A DNA stretch of 64,000 bases from Burkholderiales bacterium (lineage in GTDB: Bacteria > Pseudomonadota > Gammaproteobacteria > Burkholderiales > SG8-41): positions 1 through 64,000 of the forward strand of contig JAIETP010000023.1 of the NCBI GenBank assembly GCA_019744975.1, given 5' to 3'. The notes below the pieces were generated by a model, which saw nothing but the letters and a program-made list of their open reading frames with translations, had not been told where the DNA came from and searched no databases. Below, piece by piece: positions 1-8,225 of this stretch (within the stretch, counting starts at the first letter, position 1; each line of letters begins with the position of its first letter). The position numbers and the translations under genes are program-made.

Positions 1-13
1 ACCATGATTACAT

Positions 14-373
14 TCAGGACATCGTTTCATTGCCAGACCAGTTTAAATCTGGTCCGGTTAGGCTAGGAATTACCAAAACTTTTACATGGTCTATCTCGTG
101 AGAAATCGATTCTTTTTCTTTTCCATCAACGATTTTTTTGATTTCAAAATTATGCTTCTTCCAGCCGTGGGTTTTGGAAAGTGAATTCCTGAGTCTTTGG
201 GTAAGTTCGCCCTCGCCACCGCCGCCGTACACAAGCTCCTGCGCCGGAATTGAAATGCTAAGCAATACTTCTTCAAGCTCGTCAACAGCTGACTCCATGT
301 CATGCTTGAGAATTGCCTCCGCATGATGAAGCGCTAAGACTTGAAATCGCTTTTTCTTGATTTTTTCGAACAT
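14..373 (-). pseudogene. N-terminal fragment of a BglII/BstYI-family type II restriction endonuclease (truncated)
   Basis: 119 aa ORF; the stretch FQVLALHHAEAILKHD...ELEEVLLSISIPAQELVYGGGGEGELTQRLRNSL...GWKKHNFEIKKIVDGKEKESISHEIDHV resembles the N-terminal half of this family as recalled; the ORF ends without the expected EIEWNNKD-type catalytic segment. Confidence 0.55.
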
Positions 374-579
374 TGCCGCCCCTGATCCGAAAATCTTAAT
401 AAAGAAATTTTTCTAATACGGCTTTATACAACACCTTAACGACCTTTTCCTGCCGATTTCAATCGACCTTGATATGTAGTCTCCGTCAATCACACCCAGC
501 GCTCGACATCTGCCGTTTTTCAGGGCCGCGCACCTCAGCCACGTACGCGCCCTTCCCGCCGTGGTGGACCTGCCCACCG

Positions 580-648
580 CTATTTCAGCATCGCCAGACA
601 CTCCTGTGCCGCCGGTGACAAGGTGACGCCGCATCGGCACCAGCCCTC
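580..648 (-). pseudogene. 3'-terminal remnant of a LysR-family regulator gene
   Basis: Minus-strand frame reads GVTLSPAAQECLAMLK*, nearly the same as GVTLSPAAQEFLAML in the intact LysR at 1060-1980; about 40 of 45 nt match by eye (588-632 vs 1110-1154). Confidence 0.75.
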
Positions 649-943
649 AATCAACCGGCGTAATCTCATGCTCAATGCGCTTGCCTATCGCCTGCTCGGC
701 AACCCGCAGGTCGTAGGCCGCCTGCAGAGTGAGCCAGGATCGCGCATCGCCGCCAAAGTAGCGAGCCAACCGCATCGCCATTTCCGCCGTCACACCGCGA
801 CGCTCGCGCACCACATCGTTTATCCGGGGCGCCGGCATGTTGAGGACCTTGGCCAGCGCATTCGCACTCATGTTCAGTGGCACGAGATAGTCCTCGCGCA
901 ATACTTCTCCCGGGTGCACCGGGCGCATGCCTTTCCTGGCCAT
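647..943 (-). CDS. higA: HigA-family addiction module antitoxin (HTH), no HigB toxin adjacent
   Basis: 98 aa; MARKGMRPVHPGEVLREDYLVPLNMSANALAKVLNMPAPRINDVVRERRGVTAEMAMRLARYFGGDARSWLTLQAAYDL is a classic HigA/VapI-type HTH. Confidence 0.88.
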   Translation of the reverse strand: MARKGMRPVHPGEVLREDYLVPLNMSANALAKVLNMPAPRINDVVRERRGVTAEMAMRLARYFGGDARSWLTLQAAYDLRVAEQAIGKRIEHEITPVD

Positions 944-1059
944 GATTTCACCTCATTGAAATCACACTGACTTTTGAAAAAAAACGCGGTTTCTTGCTTT
1001 TCGAGAAGCATAACCCGCCGTATGCGGCAAATATTCCATTTTTCCGGTCGCCCCTCACC

Positions 1060-1980
1060 TCAAGTTCGGTTACGTACCTCTTTTTTCCCCTGCCCCCACC
1101 GCTTCCTAAGCATCGCCAAAAACTCCTGCGCCGCCGGTGACAAGGTCACCCCGCGACGGCGGATCACCGCCAGCGTACGCGTCAATTTCGGTTCGACCAG
1201 CGGCCGGCTGACCAGGTTTGAATTTTTCCGCCCCGCCAGCGCCAGCATCGGCACCGCGATCACACCGATGCCGGCCTCGACCAGACCGAGCCCGGTGGAG
1301 AAGGAATGCTGCACTTCATAGGTCCAGCGCTGCTGCGGCAGGTTGCCGGGCAGGCCGAAATCGAGCAGCGCGCGGTTGCCGCTCATGCGCCCGACGGTGA
1401 TCACGCGGTGGGCTGCGAGTTCGGCCCATTTCACGGTTTTCCTTTTCGCCAGCGGGTGATCCTTGTGGCAGGCCAGCACAAAGGGATCGTCGAACAGTGC
1501 TTCGGTTTCGATCTCGGGTTCATCGGGACCGGACAGCGTCAGTCCGAATTCGGCCTCACCGCGCAACACCGCCTGCAGCACTTCATTGGCATGGACGTCG
1601 AGGATACGGATGCGGTTGTCAGGATGTTTGGCGCTGTAATCGCGGATCACCGGCGGCAGGATGTGCATCGCCGCCGTCGGCACACAGGCCAGCACCACCT
1701 GGCCCGAGCCGTGTTTTGCCATGTCGCGCAGGCCGGTGATCGAGGTTTCCAGTTCCTCGATCAAGCGCCGTGCCTGCGGCAGGAAGTCGCGGCCGACCGC
1801 AGTCAGGCGCACCCGGCGCGTGGTGCGGTCGAGCAGGCGCACGCCGAGATCGGCCTCGAGTTTGCTGATGCGCCGCGACAGCGCGGACTGTGACAGGTGC
1901 AGGGCCTGCGCTGCTTTCTGAAAGGTGCCGAGTTCTGCAATGCGGGCAAATGCCTGAAGGCCGTGGACGTCGAGGTTCAT
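1060..1980 (-). CDS. LysR-family transcriptional regulator
   Basis: 306 aa; N-terminal HTH LQAFARIAELGTFQKAAQALHLSQSALSRRISKLEADLGVRLLDRTTRRVRLT; divergent from the downstream catabolic genes. Confidence 0.95.
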   Translation of the reverse strand: MNLDVHGLQAFARIAELGTFQKAAQALHLSQSALSRRISKLEADLGVRLLDRTTRRVRLTAVGRDFLPQARRLIEELETSITGLRDMAKHGSGQVVLACVPTAAMHILPPVIRDYSAKHPDNRIRILDVHANEVLQAVLRGEAEFGLTLSGPDEPEIETEALFDDPFVLACHKDHPLAKRKTVKWAELAAHRVITVGRMSGNRALLDFGLPGNLPQQRWTYEVQHSFSTGLGLVEAGIGVIAVPMLALAGRKNSNLVSRPLVEPKLTRTLAVIRRRGVTLSPAAQEFLAMLRKRWGQGKKEVRNRT

Positions 1981-2006
1981 AAATTTGCAGCCGCGACCGG
2001 GACACC

Positions 2007-2036
2007 CGCCCTTCGATGAACTCAGGGCGAACGGGC
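2007..2036. repeat. Short dispersed intergenic repeat (partial copy)
   Basis: cgcccttcgatgaactcagggcgaacgg is close to the reverse complement of the repeat at 8093-8174 (ccgttcgccctgagcttgtcgaaggg). Confidence 0.55.
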
Positions 2037-2162
2037 GGCGGGGCTTATCCTTGATTGATGCGCAATGACGAACAATTATTGCAACAATCTCATTTTACTC
2101 AAGAGTGCCGGAGACGGATAATCCGGCCTCTCCCGAAATTCGCCAGTGAAAGGTTCCACAAT

Positions 2163-3647
2163 ATGCAACAGGAATTCGACGTCATTGTCGTCGGCAAGGG
2201 CAATGCCGCCATGTGTGCCGCCCTGTCCGCCCACGACCAGGGCGCCAAAGTCGCCATCCTCGAAGCCGCCCATGAAGACGAAGGCGGCGGCAACAGCCGT
2301 TTCGCCGGCGGCGTGATGCGTTTTGCCTACGACACCGTGGAAGACCTGACCAAGATCACCGACATCACGCCGCAGGAAATCGCCGAGACCGATTTCGGCA
2401 CCAACACCCGCGAGGAATTCCTCGACAAGATCCACCAGCTCACAGCCTACCGCACCGACCCCGACCTGTCGGAGTACCTGGTCAACGAAAGCCTGCCGAC
2501 CATGATCTGGCTGCGCTCCAAGGGTGTGAAGTTCGTGCCCAACTGGGGCCGCCAGTCGGCGGTGGTCGACGGCAAACGCAAATTCTTCGGCAACATGCCG
2601 ATCGAGGCCCACGGCGGCGGCGCCGGCCTGGTGCAGTATCTCGACAAGGCGGTCAAAAAAGCCGGCATCCCGGTGTTTTTCGAAACCCGCGCGATCAAGC
2701 TGATTTACGACGGCGCCACCGTCGGCGGCGTGCAGGTGCGGCAGAAGGGCAAGTCCTTCGAAATCAAAGCAAAAGCCGTAGTACTGGCATGCGGCGGTTT
2801 TGAAGCCAATCCCGAGATGCGCGCGCGTTACCTCGGCCCCGGCTGGGAACTGGCAAAGGTGCGCGGCTCGCGTTTCAATGTCGGTGACGGCCTGAAGATG
2901 GCGCTGGACATCGGCGCAGCACCCTACGGCAACTGGTCGGGCTGTCATGCCACCGGCTGGGATCGTTACGCGCCGGAATTCGGCGACGTCAATGTCGGCG
3001 ACCAGTTCCAGAAACACAGCTACATCTTCGGTCTGCTGATCAATGCTGAAGGCAAACGGTTTGTCGACGAGGGTTACGACTTCCACTCCTTCACCTATGC
3101 CAAATATGGCGGTGAAGTGCTCAAACAACCCGGCCAGTTCGCCTGGCAGGTGTTCGATTCGAAAGTGACCAAACTGCTGCGCTCGGAATACCGCATCAAG
3201 TTCGTGACCAAGGTCAGCGCCAATACCCTGGAAGAACTCGCGACCAAACTGGAAGGCGTCAACCCGGAGCAATTCCTCAAAACCGTCAACGAGTACAACG
3301 CCGCGGTGAAAAAGGACGTGCCCTTCAACCACGTGATCAAGGACGGCAAGGGCACGGTCGGCATTGAGCCGCCGAAATCCAACTGGGCGCAGGTGCTGGA
3401 CACTCCGCCCTATGACGCCTACGCCACGACCTGCGGCATCACCTTCACCTTCGGCGGACTGCGCATCGACAAGGAGAGCGGCCAGGTGCTCGATTCCAAC
3501 CAGTTGCCCATCCCCGGCCTCTACTGCGCCGGTGAAATGGTCGGCGGCCTGTTCTATTTCAACTACCCCAGCGGCACCGGGCTGGTGTCGGGTGCCGTGT
3601 TCGGCAAACTGGCCGGCACGGCAGCCGGGCAGAGCGCCAAAGCCTGA
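2163..3647 (+). CDS. tcuA: FAD-dependent tricarballylate dehydrogenase-like flavoprotein (TcuA family)
   Basis: ~494 aa from ATG 2163 (ORF track start 2055); MQQEFDVIVVGKGNAAMCAALSAHDQGAKVAILEAAHEDEGGGNSRFAGG (Rossmann GXGXXA) and C-terminal GLYCAGEMVGGLFYFNYPSGTGLVSGAVFG. Confidence 0.82.
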   Translation: MQQEFDVIVVGKGNAAMCAALSAHDQGAKVAILEAAHEDEGGGNSRFAGGVMRFAYDTVEDLTKITDITPQEIAETDFGTNTREEFLDKIHQLTAYRTDPDLSEYLVNESLPTMIWLRSKGVKFVPNWGRQSAVVDGKRKFFGNMPIEAHGGGAGLVQYLDKAVKKAGIPVFFETRAIKLIYDGATVGGVQVRQKGKSFEIKAKAVVLACGGFEANPEMRARYLGPGWELAKVRGSRFNVGDGLKMALDIGAAPYGNWSGCHATGWDRYAPEFGDVNVGDQFQKHSYIFGLLINAEGKRFVDEGYDFHSFTYAKYGGEVLKQPGQFAWQVFDSKVTKLLRSEYRIKFVTKVSANTLEELATKLEGVNPEQFLKTVNEYNAAVKKDVPFNHVIKDGKGTVGIEPPKSNWAQVLDTPPYDAYATTCGITFTFGGLRIDKESGQVLDSNQLPIPGLYCAGEMVGGLFYFNYPSGTGLVSGAVFGKLAGTAAGQSAKA

Positions 3648-3677
3648 TTACCCATTGATGGAATCGCAAACACAAAA

Positions 3678-3770
3678 TCGTCATTCCGGCCAAGCGAAGC
3701 GCGAGCCGGAATCCAGGGGGCACTGGCAACCAACTGATCTGGATGCCGGCTTTCGCCGGCATGACGGTTG
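3678..3770. repeat. REP-like palindromic intergenic repeat
   Basis: cgtcattccggc...gccggaatccaggg...ctggatgccggctttcgccggcatgacgg, the common proteobacterial dispersed repeat form. Confidence 0.75.
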
Positions 3771-3798
3771 AAGTTAATTTTTACGCCAAAGGATTGCA

Positions 3799-5208
3799 TT
3801 GCCTTCCAATAAACCACCCCCGCTCGCTGACGCCACGCGCGACCTCGCGCGTTTCGGCGCCGCACTCCGTTACGACGACATCCCCGCGGAGGTCATCACC
3901 CGCATCAAGCTGAGCCTGCTCGACAGCCTCGGCTGCTGCCTGTTCGGCGCGACGCTGCCGTGGACGCAGAAGGTCGCGGCACTCGCCGAACAGGAAGGCG
4001 CAAAACCCGTGGCCACGCTGATCGGCCTCGGCCGCAAAACCTCGGCGTCGCTGGCGGCATTGGTCAACGGTACTTCGGGACATGCCTTTGAACTCGATGA
4101 CATCCACAAGGAATCGATCATCCACGCCGGTTCCATCGCGACACCGGTGGCACTGGGATTGGCTGAAGTCCGTGGAAAAGTATCAGGGCGTGATGTGCTG
4201 ACCGCGATGGTCGCCGGTTATGAAATCGGCCACCGTGTCGGCAATGCCGCGACCATGAGCCTGTTTTTCCGCGGTTTCCATCCGCAGGGAACCTCCGGCG
4301 CGTTTGTCGCCGCAGCCACCGCGGCGCGCATGCTGAATCTGGATGCCGCGCAGTTCCAGTACGCGCTGGGCATGGCCGGCTCGCAGGCCGGCGGCCTGAT
4401 GGCGGCGCAGGAAGGCGCGATGGTGAAACGTTTTCACAGCGGTCGCGCCGCGCAGAGCGGTGTTTATGCGGCGCAACTCGCGGCGGATGGTTTCACCGGC
4501 ATTCTCGATGCGCTGGAAGCGCCGTACGGCGGTTACCTGTCGACCTATTCCGACAAACCCAATCCCTCACGTTTGACTGATGGGCTTGGCAAAACCTGGG
4601 AAACACTCAATGTCGGTTACAAGCCGCATGCCAGCGTGACCAGCATCCACAGCGCGCTGGATGCATTGTCGGAACTGATGAAAGAACACGGCCTCAAGGC
4701 CGCCGACATCGGCCGCGTCGAAACCGGACTGTCGCCGATGACTCATGTGCATTGCGCCTGGGAATACAGGGCGCAGGGCGTCACCGCGGCGCAGATGAAT
4801 CTGTATTACGGCATGGCAGTGATTGCGATTGACGGCGCGGCCTTCACCGAACAGTTTCGCGAAGCGCGGCTCAGTGACCCGCAGATTCTCGATTTCATTT
4901 CGCGTATCAGCGCGCATGTCGATCCCGAGATCGAAACAATGGGCGCGCCGTTCCGCCATGCCTCGCGGGTCAAAATCACCGCGCACAACGGCAAGGTTTA
5001 CGAAAAACTGTCGCTGCACCGCCGCGGCAGCCCGGAAAATCCGCTGTCACCGGAAGAAGTGGTGCACAAATTCCGCAACGTTGTCGCGCCGTGTATGGAC
5101 AAAACCGCGGCGGAAAAAATCATCGCAACAGTGAACCAGTTTGAAACGCTGGCCGACATCAGCACTGTGATGCCGCTGTTGGGCACTACAGTGCGCACGC
5201 CAAGGTAG
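3799..5208 (+). CDS. MmgE/PrpD family protein (paralog 1)
   Basis: 469 aa; LLDSLGCCLFGATLPWTQKVA, LVNGTSGHAFELDDIHKESIIHAGS, MAGSQAGGLMAAQEGAMVKRFHSGRAAQSGVYAAQLA. Confidence 0.93.
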   Translation: MPSNKPPPLADATRDLARFGAALRYDDIPAEVITRIKLSLLDSLGCCLFGATLPWTQKVAALAEQEGAKPVATLIGLGRKTSASLAALVNGTSGHAFELDDIHKESIIHAGSIATPVALGLAEVRGKVSGRDVLTAMVAGYEIGHRVGNAATMSLFFRGFHPQGTSGAFVAAATAARMLNLDAAQFQYALGMAGSQAGGLMAAQEGAMVKRFHSGRAAQSGVYAAQLAADGFTGILDALEAPYGGYLSTYSDKPNPSRLTDGLGKTWETLNVGYKPHASVTSIHSALDALSELMKEHGLKAADIGRVETGLSPMTHVHCAWEYRAQGVTAAQMNLYYGMAVIAIDGAAFTEQFREARLSDPQILDFISRISAHVDPEIETMGAPFRHASRVKITAHNGKVYEKLSLHRRGSPENPLSPEEVVHKFRNVVAPCMDKTAAEKIIATVNQFETLADISTVMPLLGTTVRTPR

Positions 5209-5290
5209 CACATGGTAAAAATGAATTAAGTATTTGATTATATTGATAATTTTATAGACTCATTTACAGACTCCTGAGGAAATCCGCACC

Positions 5291-6688
5291 ATGGCCAAAC
5301 AATCCACCAGCGACAATCCCTACACCCGCGGCATGGCCGCCTTCGTCTCCGGGCTGACCTACGACAGGATTCCGGAAGAAGTCCGCCATCGCAACAAGCT
5401 GCTGATGCTGGATTCGCTGGGTTGTGCGCTGTATGGCGCGGATCTCGAATGGAGCCGCATCCTGCAGGACAAACTGAGCGCGATCGACAGCACCCGCCAG
5501 TGCAGCGTGTGGGGCACCAGCAAAAAACTCTCCGCGCCGCATGCCGCGCTGGTCAACGGCACGCAGGTGCAGGGCTTTGAACTCGATGACGTGCACCGCG
5601 CCGGTGTGCTGCATGTCGGCGCCGTGGTGCTGCCGTCGCTGATTTCCATCACCGAAATGAAACCGGGCATGAGCGGCAAGGAGTTCCTGACCTCAGCCGT
5701 CGCCGGTTATGAAATCGGCCCGCGCGTCGGGCTATGCATGGGCCCCTCGCATATCGCCTCGGGCTGGCACTCGGGCGCAACACTGGGCGTGTTTTCATCC
5801 GCCGCAGGTGCCGCACGCGGATTAAAACTCGACACCGACAAAACCGTGCACGCGCTGGGCATCGCCGGCACCCAGGCCGCGGGCCTGATGGCGGCGCAGT
5901 TCGGCGCGATGGTCAAACGCATGCATGCCGGTCGCTCGTCGCAATCCGGGCTCTATGGCGCCTTGTTCGCCGAAGCCGGATTCACAGGGATCCTCAATGT
6001 ACTGGAAAGCGAATACGGCGGCTTCTGCACGACCATGTCGCAGTCGACCGACAAGTTCAACCTGGCCGAACTCACCGCGGGTTTGGGCGAAGTCTGGCAG
6101 ACCATGGGCATTGCACTGAAGTTCTATGCCTGTGTCGGCACCAACCACACCACGCTCGATGCCTTGCGCGACATGCGCCGCGAACGCCCCTTCACCCACA
6201 ACGATGTGAAGAAGGTTGTCGTGCACGGCTCCGAAGTCACGGTGCACCATGTCGGCTGGCCGTACGAGCCGCAGGGCCTGACCTCGGCGCAACTGAACAT
6301 GCCGTACTGCATCGCGGCCTGGCTGATCGAAAACGACTGTTTTGTCGACCAGTTCACGGAAGCCATGGTCGCCGACCCACAACGCATTGCGCTGTCGAAA
6401 AAAATCGAAGTGCTGCACGACCCGGCAATCACCGCGCTCGGCGCCAAGCTGCGGCACAAGGTGCATGTTGAACTGCACCTCAACGACGGCACGATCATGA
6501 AACGCACTGTCGAAGCCGCGCGCGGCAGCGAAAAACATTTCGCCAGCGATGCCGAGATCATCGAAAAATTCGAAAAACTCGCGGTCAAGGCACTGCCCAA
6601 AGCACGCGTTGAAGAACTGCGTGATGCGGTGATGGGCATCGAAAAGCTGCCCGATGCCACCGTGCTGTCGAAACTGCTGACGGCGTAA
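5291..6688 (+). CDS. MmgE/PrpD family protein (paralog 2)
   Basis: 465 aa; LMLDSLGCALYGADLEWSRILQ, LVNGTQVQGFELDDVHRAGVLHVGAVVLPS, GIAGTQAAGLMAAQFGAMVKRMHAGRSSQSG. Confidence 0.93.
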   Translation: MAKQSTSDNPYTRGMAAFVSGLTYDRIPEEVRHRNKLLMLDSLGCALYGADLEWSRILQDKLSAIDSTRQCSVWGTSKKLSAPHAALVNGTQVQGFELDDVHRAGVLHVGAVVLPSLISITEMKPGMSGKEFLTSAVAGYEIGPRVGLCMGPSHIASGWHSGATLGVFSSAAGAARGLKLDTDKTVHALGIAGTQAAGLMAAQFGAMVKRMHAGRSSQSGLYGALFAEAGFTGILNVLESEYGGFCTTMSQSTDKFNLAELTAGLGEVWQTMGIALKFYACVGTNHTTLDALRDMRRERPFTHNDVKKVVVHGSEVTVHHVGWPYEPQGLTSAQLNMPYCIAAWLIENDCFVDQFTEAMVADPQRIALSKKIEVLHDPAITALGAKLRHKVHVELHLNDGTIMKRTVEAARGSEKHFASDAEIIEKFEKLAVKALPKARVEELRDAVMGIEKLPDATVLSKLLTA

Positions 6689-6695
6689 TCCGGAA

Positions 6696-8057
6696 ATGGC
6701 GAAGGCCGCAACGGCAGCCCGCACGCTCGCGGAGTTCGCGAGCGGGCTGGGCTACGGGCAGATTCCCGTTGCAGCGCGTGAACGCGCCCGGCAATGCATC
6801 ATTGACACCACCGGTGCCGCACTGTTCGGCTCGCGCCTGCCGTGGAGCAAAATCGTCGCGGGTCACGCACAACATTGCGGTGGCAACGGGAACAGCCGTG
6901 TCATCGGCACCGCGCTGAAAGTGTCAGCACCGTCCGCCGCACTGGCCAACGGTGTGTGCAGCCACGCTTTTGAACTCGACGGCCTGCGCAAACCCAGCGC
7001 CGGCGTACATCCCGGCGCGATCCTGCTGCCCGCGGCACTGGCTGTGGCCGAAGAACGACAGGCCGGCGGCCGCGAGCTGCTGACCGCTTTTGTCGCCGGT
7101 GCCGAAGTGATGTTCCGCATCGGCCTCGCGGCAAAACAAACCACGGAATCGCTGGGTTTCCATGCGCCGGGCGTCAACGGCCCTTATGGTTCCGCCATCG
7201 TCGCCGGCAAACTGCTGGGCCTCAGTACTGATCAACTGACCCAGGCGCTGGGCATCGCCGGCTCGCTCGGCGGCGGCCTGCTCGCTTTTGCCAAGGCCGG
7301 CAATGGCGCGATGGTGAAACGCCTGCACATGGGACGCGCGGCGGAAGCCGGTGTGGTCGCCGCACTGCTCGCCCGTGACGGTTATGAAGGCCCGGATACC
7401 GTGCTCGAAGGTCAATACGGCTATCTTGAGTCGTACGCGCGCGACGGTGACGCCACGCAGTTCACCAAGAATCTCGGTTCGCATTTCGACATTGTCCATG
7501 CCTGCCTGAAACGCTACGCCTGCCACATCACCGCCCACACCCCCGTGCAGTCGCTGCAGGAATTGCGCGCCGAGCACGGCTTTAATGGTGACGATGTCCA
7601 ATCACTGACCATTCATGCGCGGCACAAGGTGCTGTCGCACCACGACATCCGCGAACCACGCGACGTCGCCGGCGCGCAGTACAGCGTGCCCTTCTGCGCC
7701 GCCATCGCGCTGTATTACGACGTCAACGATCCGCTGGCGTTTTCCGAAACCGCATTGAACGATGCAAAAGTCCGCGCACTGGCGATAAAACTGAAGGTCG
7801 TGGAAATGAGCGACGCCGAAAAAGGCGGCGCCTGGGCGACGCGGGTCGCGATCGAACTGAAGGACGGCCGCAAGTTCGAACGGTTTGCTGAGGAGTTCAA
7901 GGGCACCCCCGCCTCGCCGCTGTCGGCGGAAGAACTGCAGACCAAGTTCATGCGCATGGCCGGTGCGCATCCGCGGGCCGCGGAATTACATGCGCAGCTG
8001 GCGGCACTGGAAACCATCGCTGACTGCCGCACGCTGGCGATCAGCGCCACAAGCTGA
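6696..8057 (+). CDS. MmgE/PrpD family protein (paralog 3)
   Basis: 453 aa; CIIDTTGAALFGSRLPWSKIV, LANGVCSHAFELDGLRKPSAGVHPGAILLPAALA, GIAGSLGGGLLAFAKAGNGAMVKRLHMGRAAEAG. Confidence 0.93.
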   Translation: MAKAATAARTLAEFASGLGYGQIPVAARERARQCIIDTTGAALFGSRLPWSKIVAGHAQHCGGNGNSRVIGTALKVSAPSAALANGVCSHAFELDGLRKPSAGVHPGAILLPAALAVAEERQAGGRELLTAFVAGAEVMFRIGLAAKQTTESLGFHAPGVNGPYGSAIVAGKLLGLSTDQLTQALGIAGSLGGGLLAFAKAGNGAMVKRLHMGRAAEAGVVAALLARDGYEGPDTVLEGQYGYLESYARDGDATQFTKNLGSHFDIVHACLKRYACHITAHTPVQSLQELRAEHGFNGDDVQSLTIHARHKVLSHHDIREPRDVAGAQYSVPFCAAIALYYDVNDPLAFSETALNDAKVRALAIKLKVVEMSDAEKGGAWATRVAIELKDGRKFERFAEEFKGTPASPLSAEELQTKFMRMAGAHPRAAELHAQLAALETIADCRTLAISATS

Positions 8058-8092
8058 ACCCTTTTTATTTTTACAATGCTTGCAAACCAATT

Positions 8093-8174
8093 CCGTTCGC
8101 CCTGAGCTTGTCGAAGGGCAGCAGGGCTTCGACAGAGCCTGTCCTGAGCTTGTCGAAGGGATCAGCCCGAACGG
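8093..8174. repeat. Dispersed intergenic repeat (CCTGAGCTTGTCGAAGGG type)
   Basis: cctgagcttgtcgaaggg occurs at 8101-8118 and 8144-8161, with cttcgacag inverted between and ccgttcg / cgaacgg at the ends. Confidence 0.75.
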
Positions 8175-8225
8175 TGTGATGTAATTTTGGATATACGACG
8201 CGACAATAACAGCGAGGAGATTCAG

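Noticed and set aside
413-640. 75 aa minus ORF as possible HigB or novel small protein
   Set aside because: No toxin-like motif; part of it is the wrong frame of the LysR remnant.
2076-3332. 418 aa open frame antisense to tcuA
   Set aside because: Mirror ORF of a GC-rich gene; low-complexity-like composition and no domain.
3678-3770. REP-like repeat as a novel element
   Set aside because: Form is typical of abundant proteobacterial dispersed palindromes; reported only as a repeat.
3799-8057. Three MmgE/PrpD genes as a very recent triplication
   Set aside because: Protein sequences share motifs but differ at most positions, so they are old paralogs or separately acquired, not recent copies.
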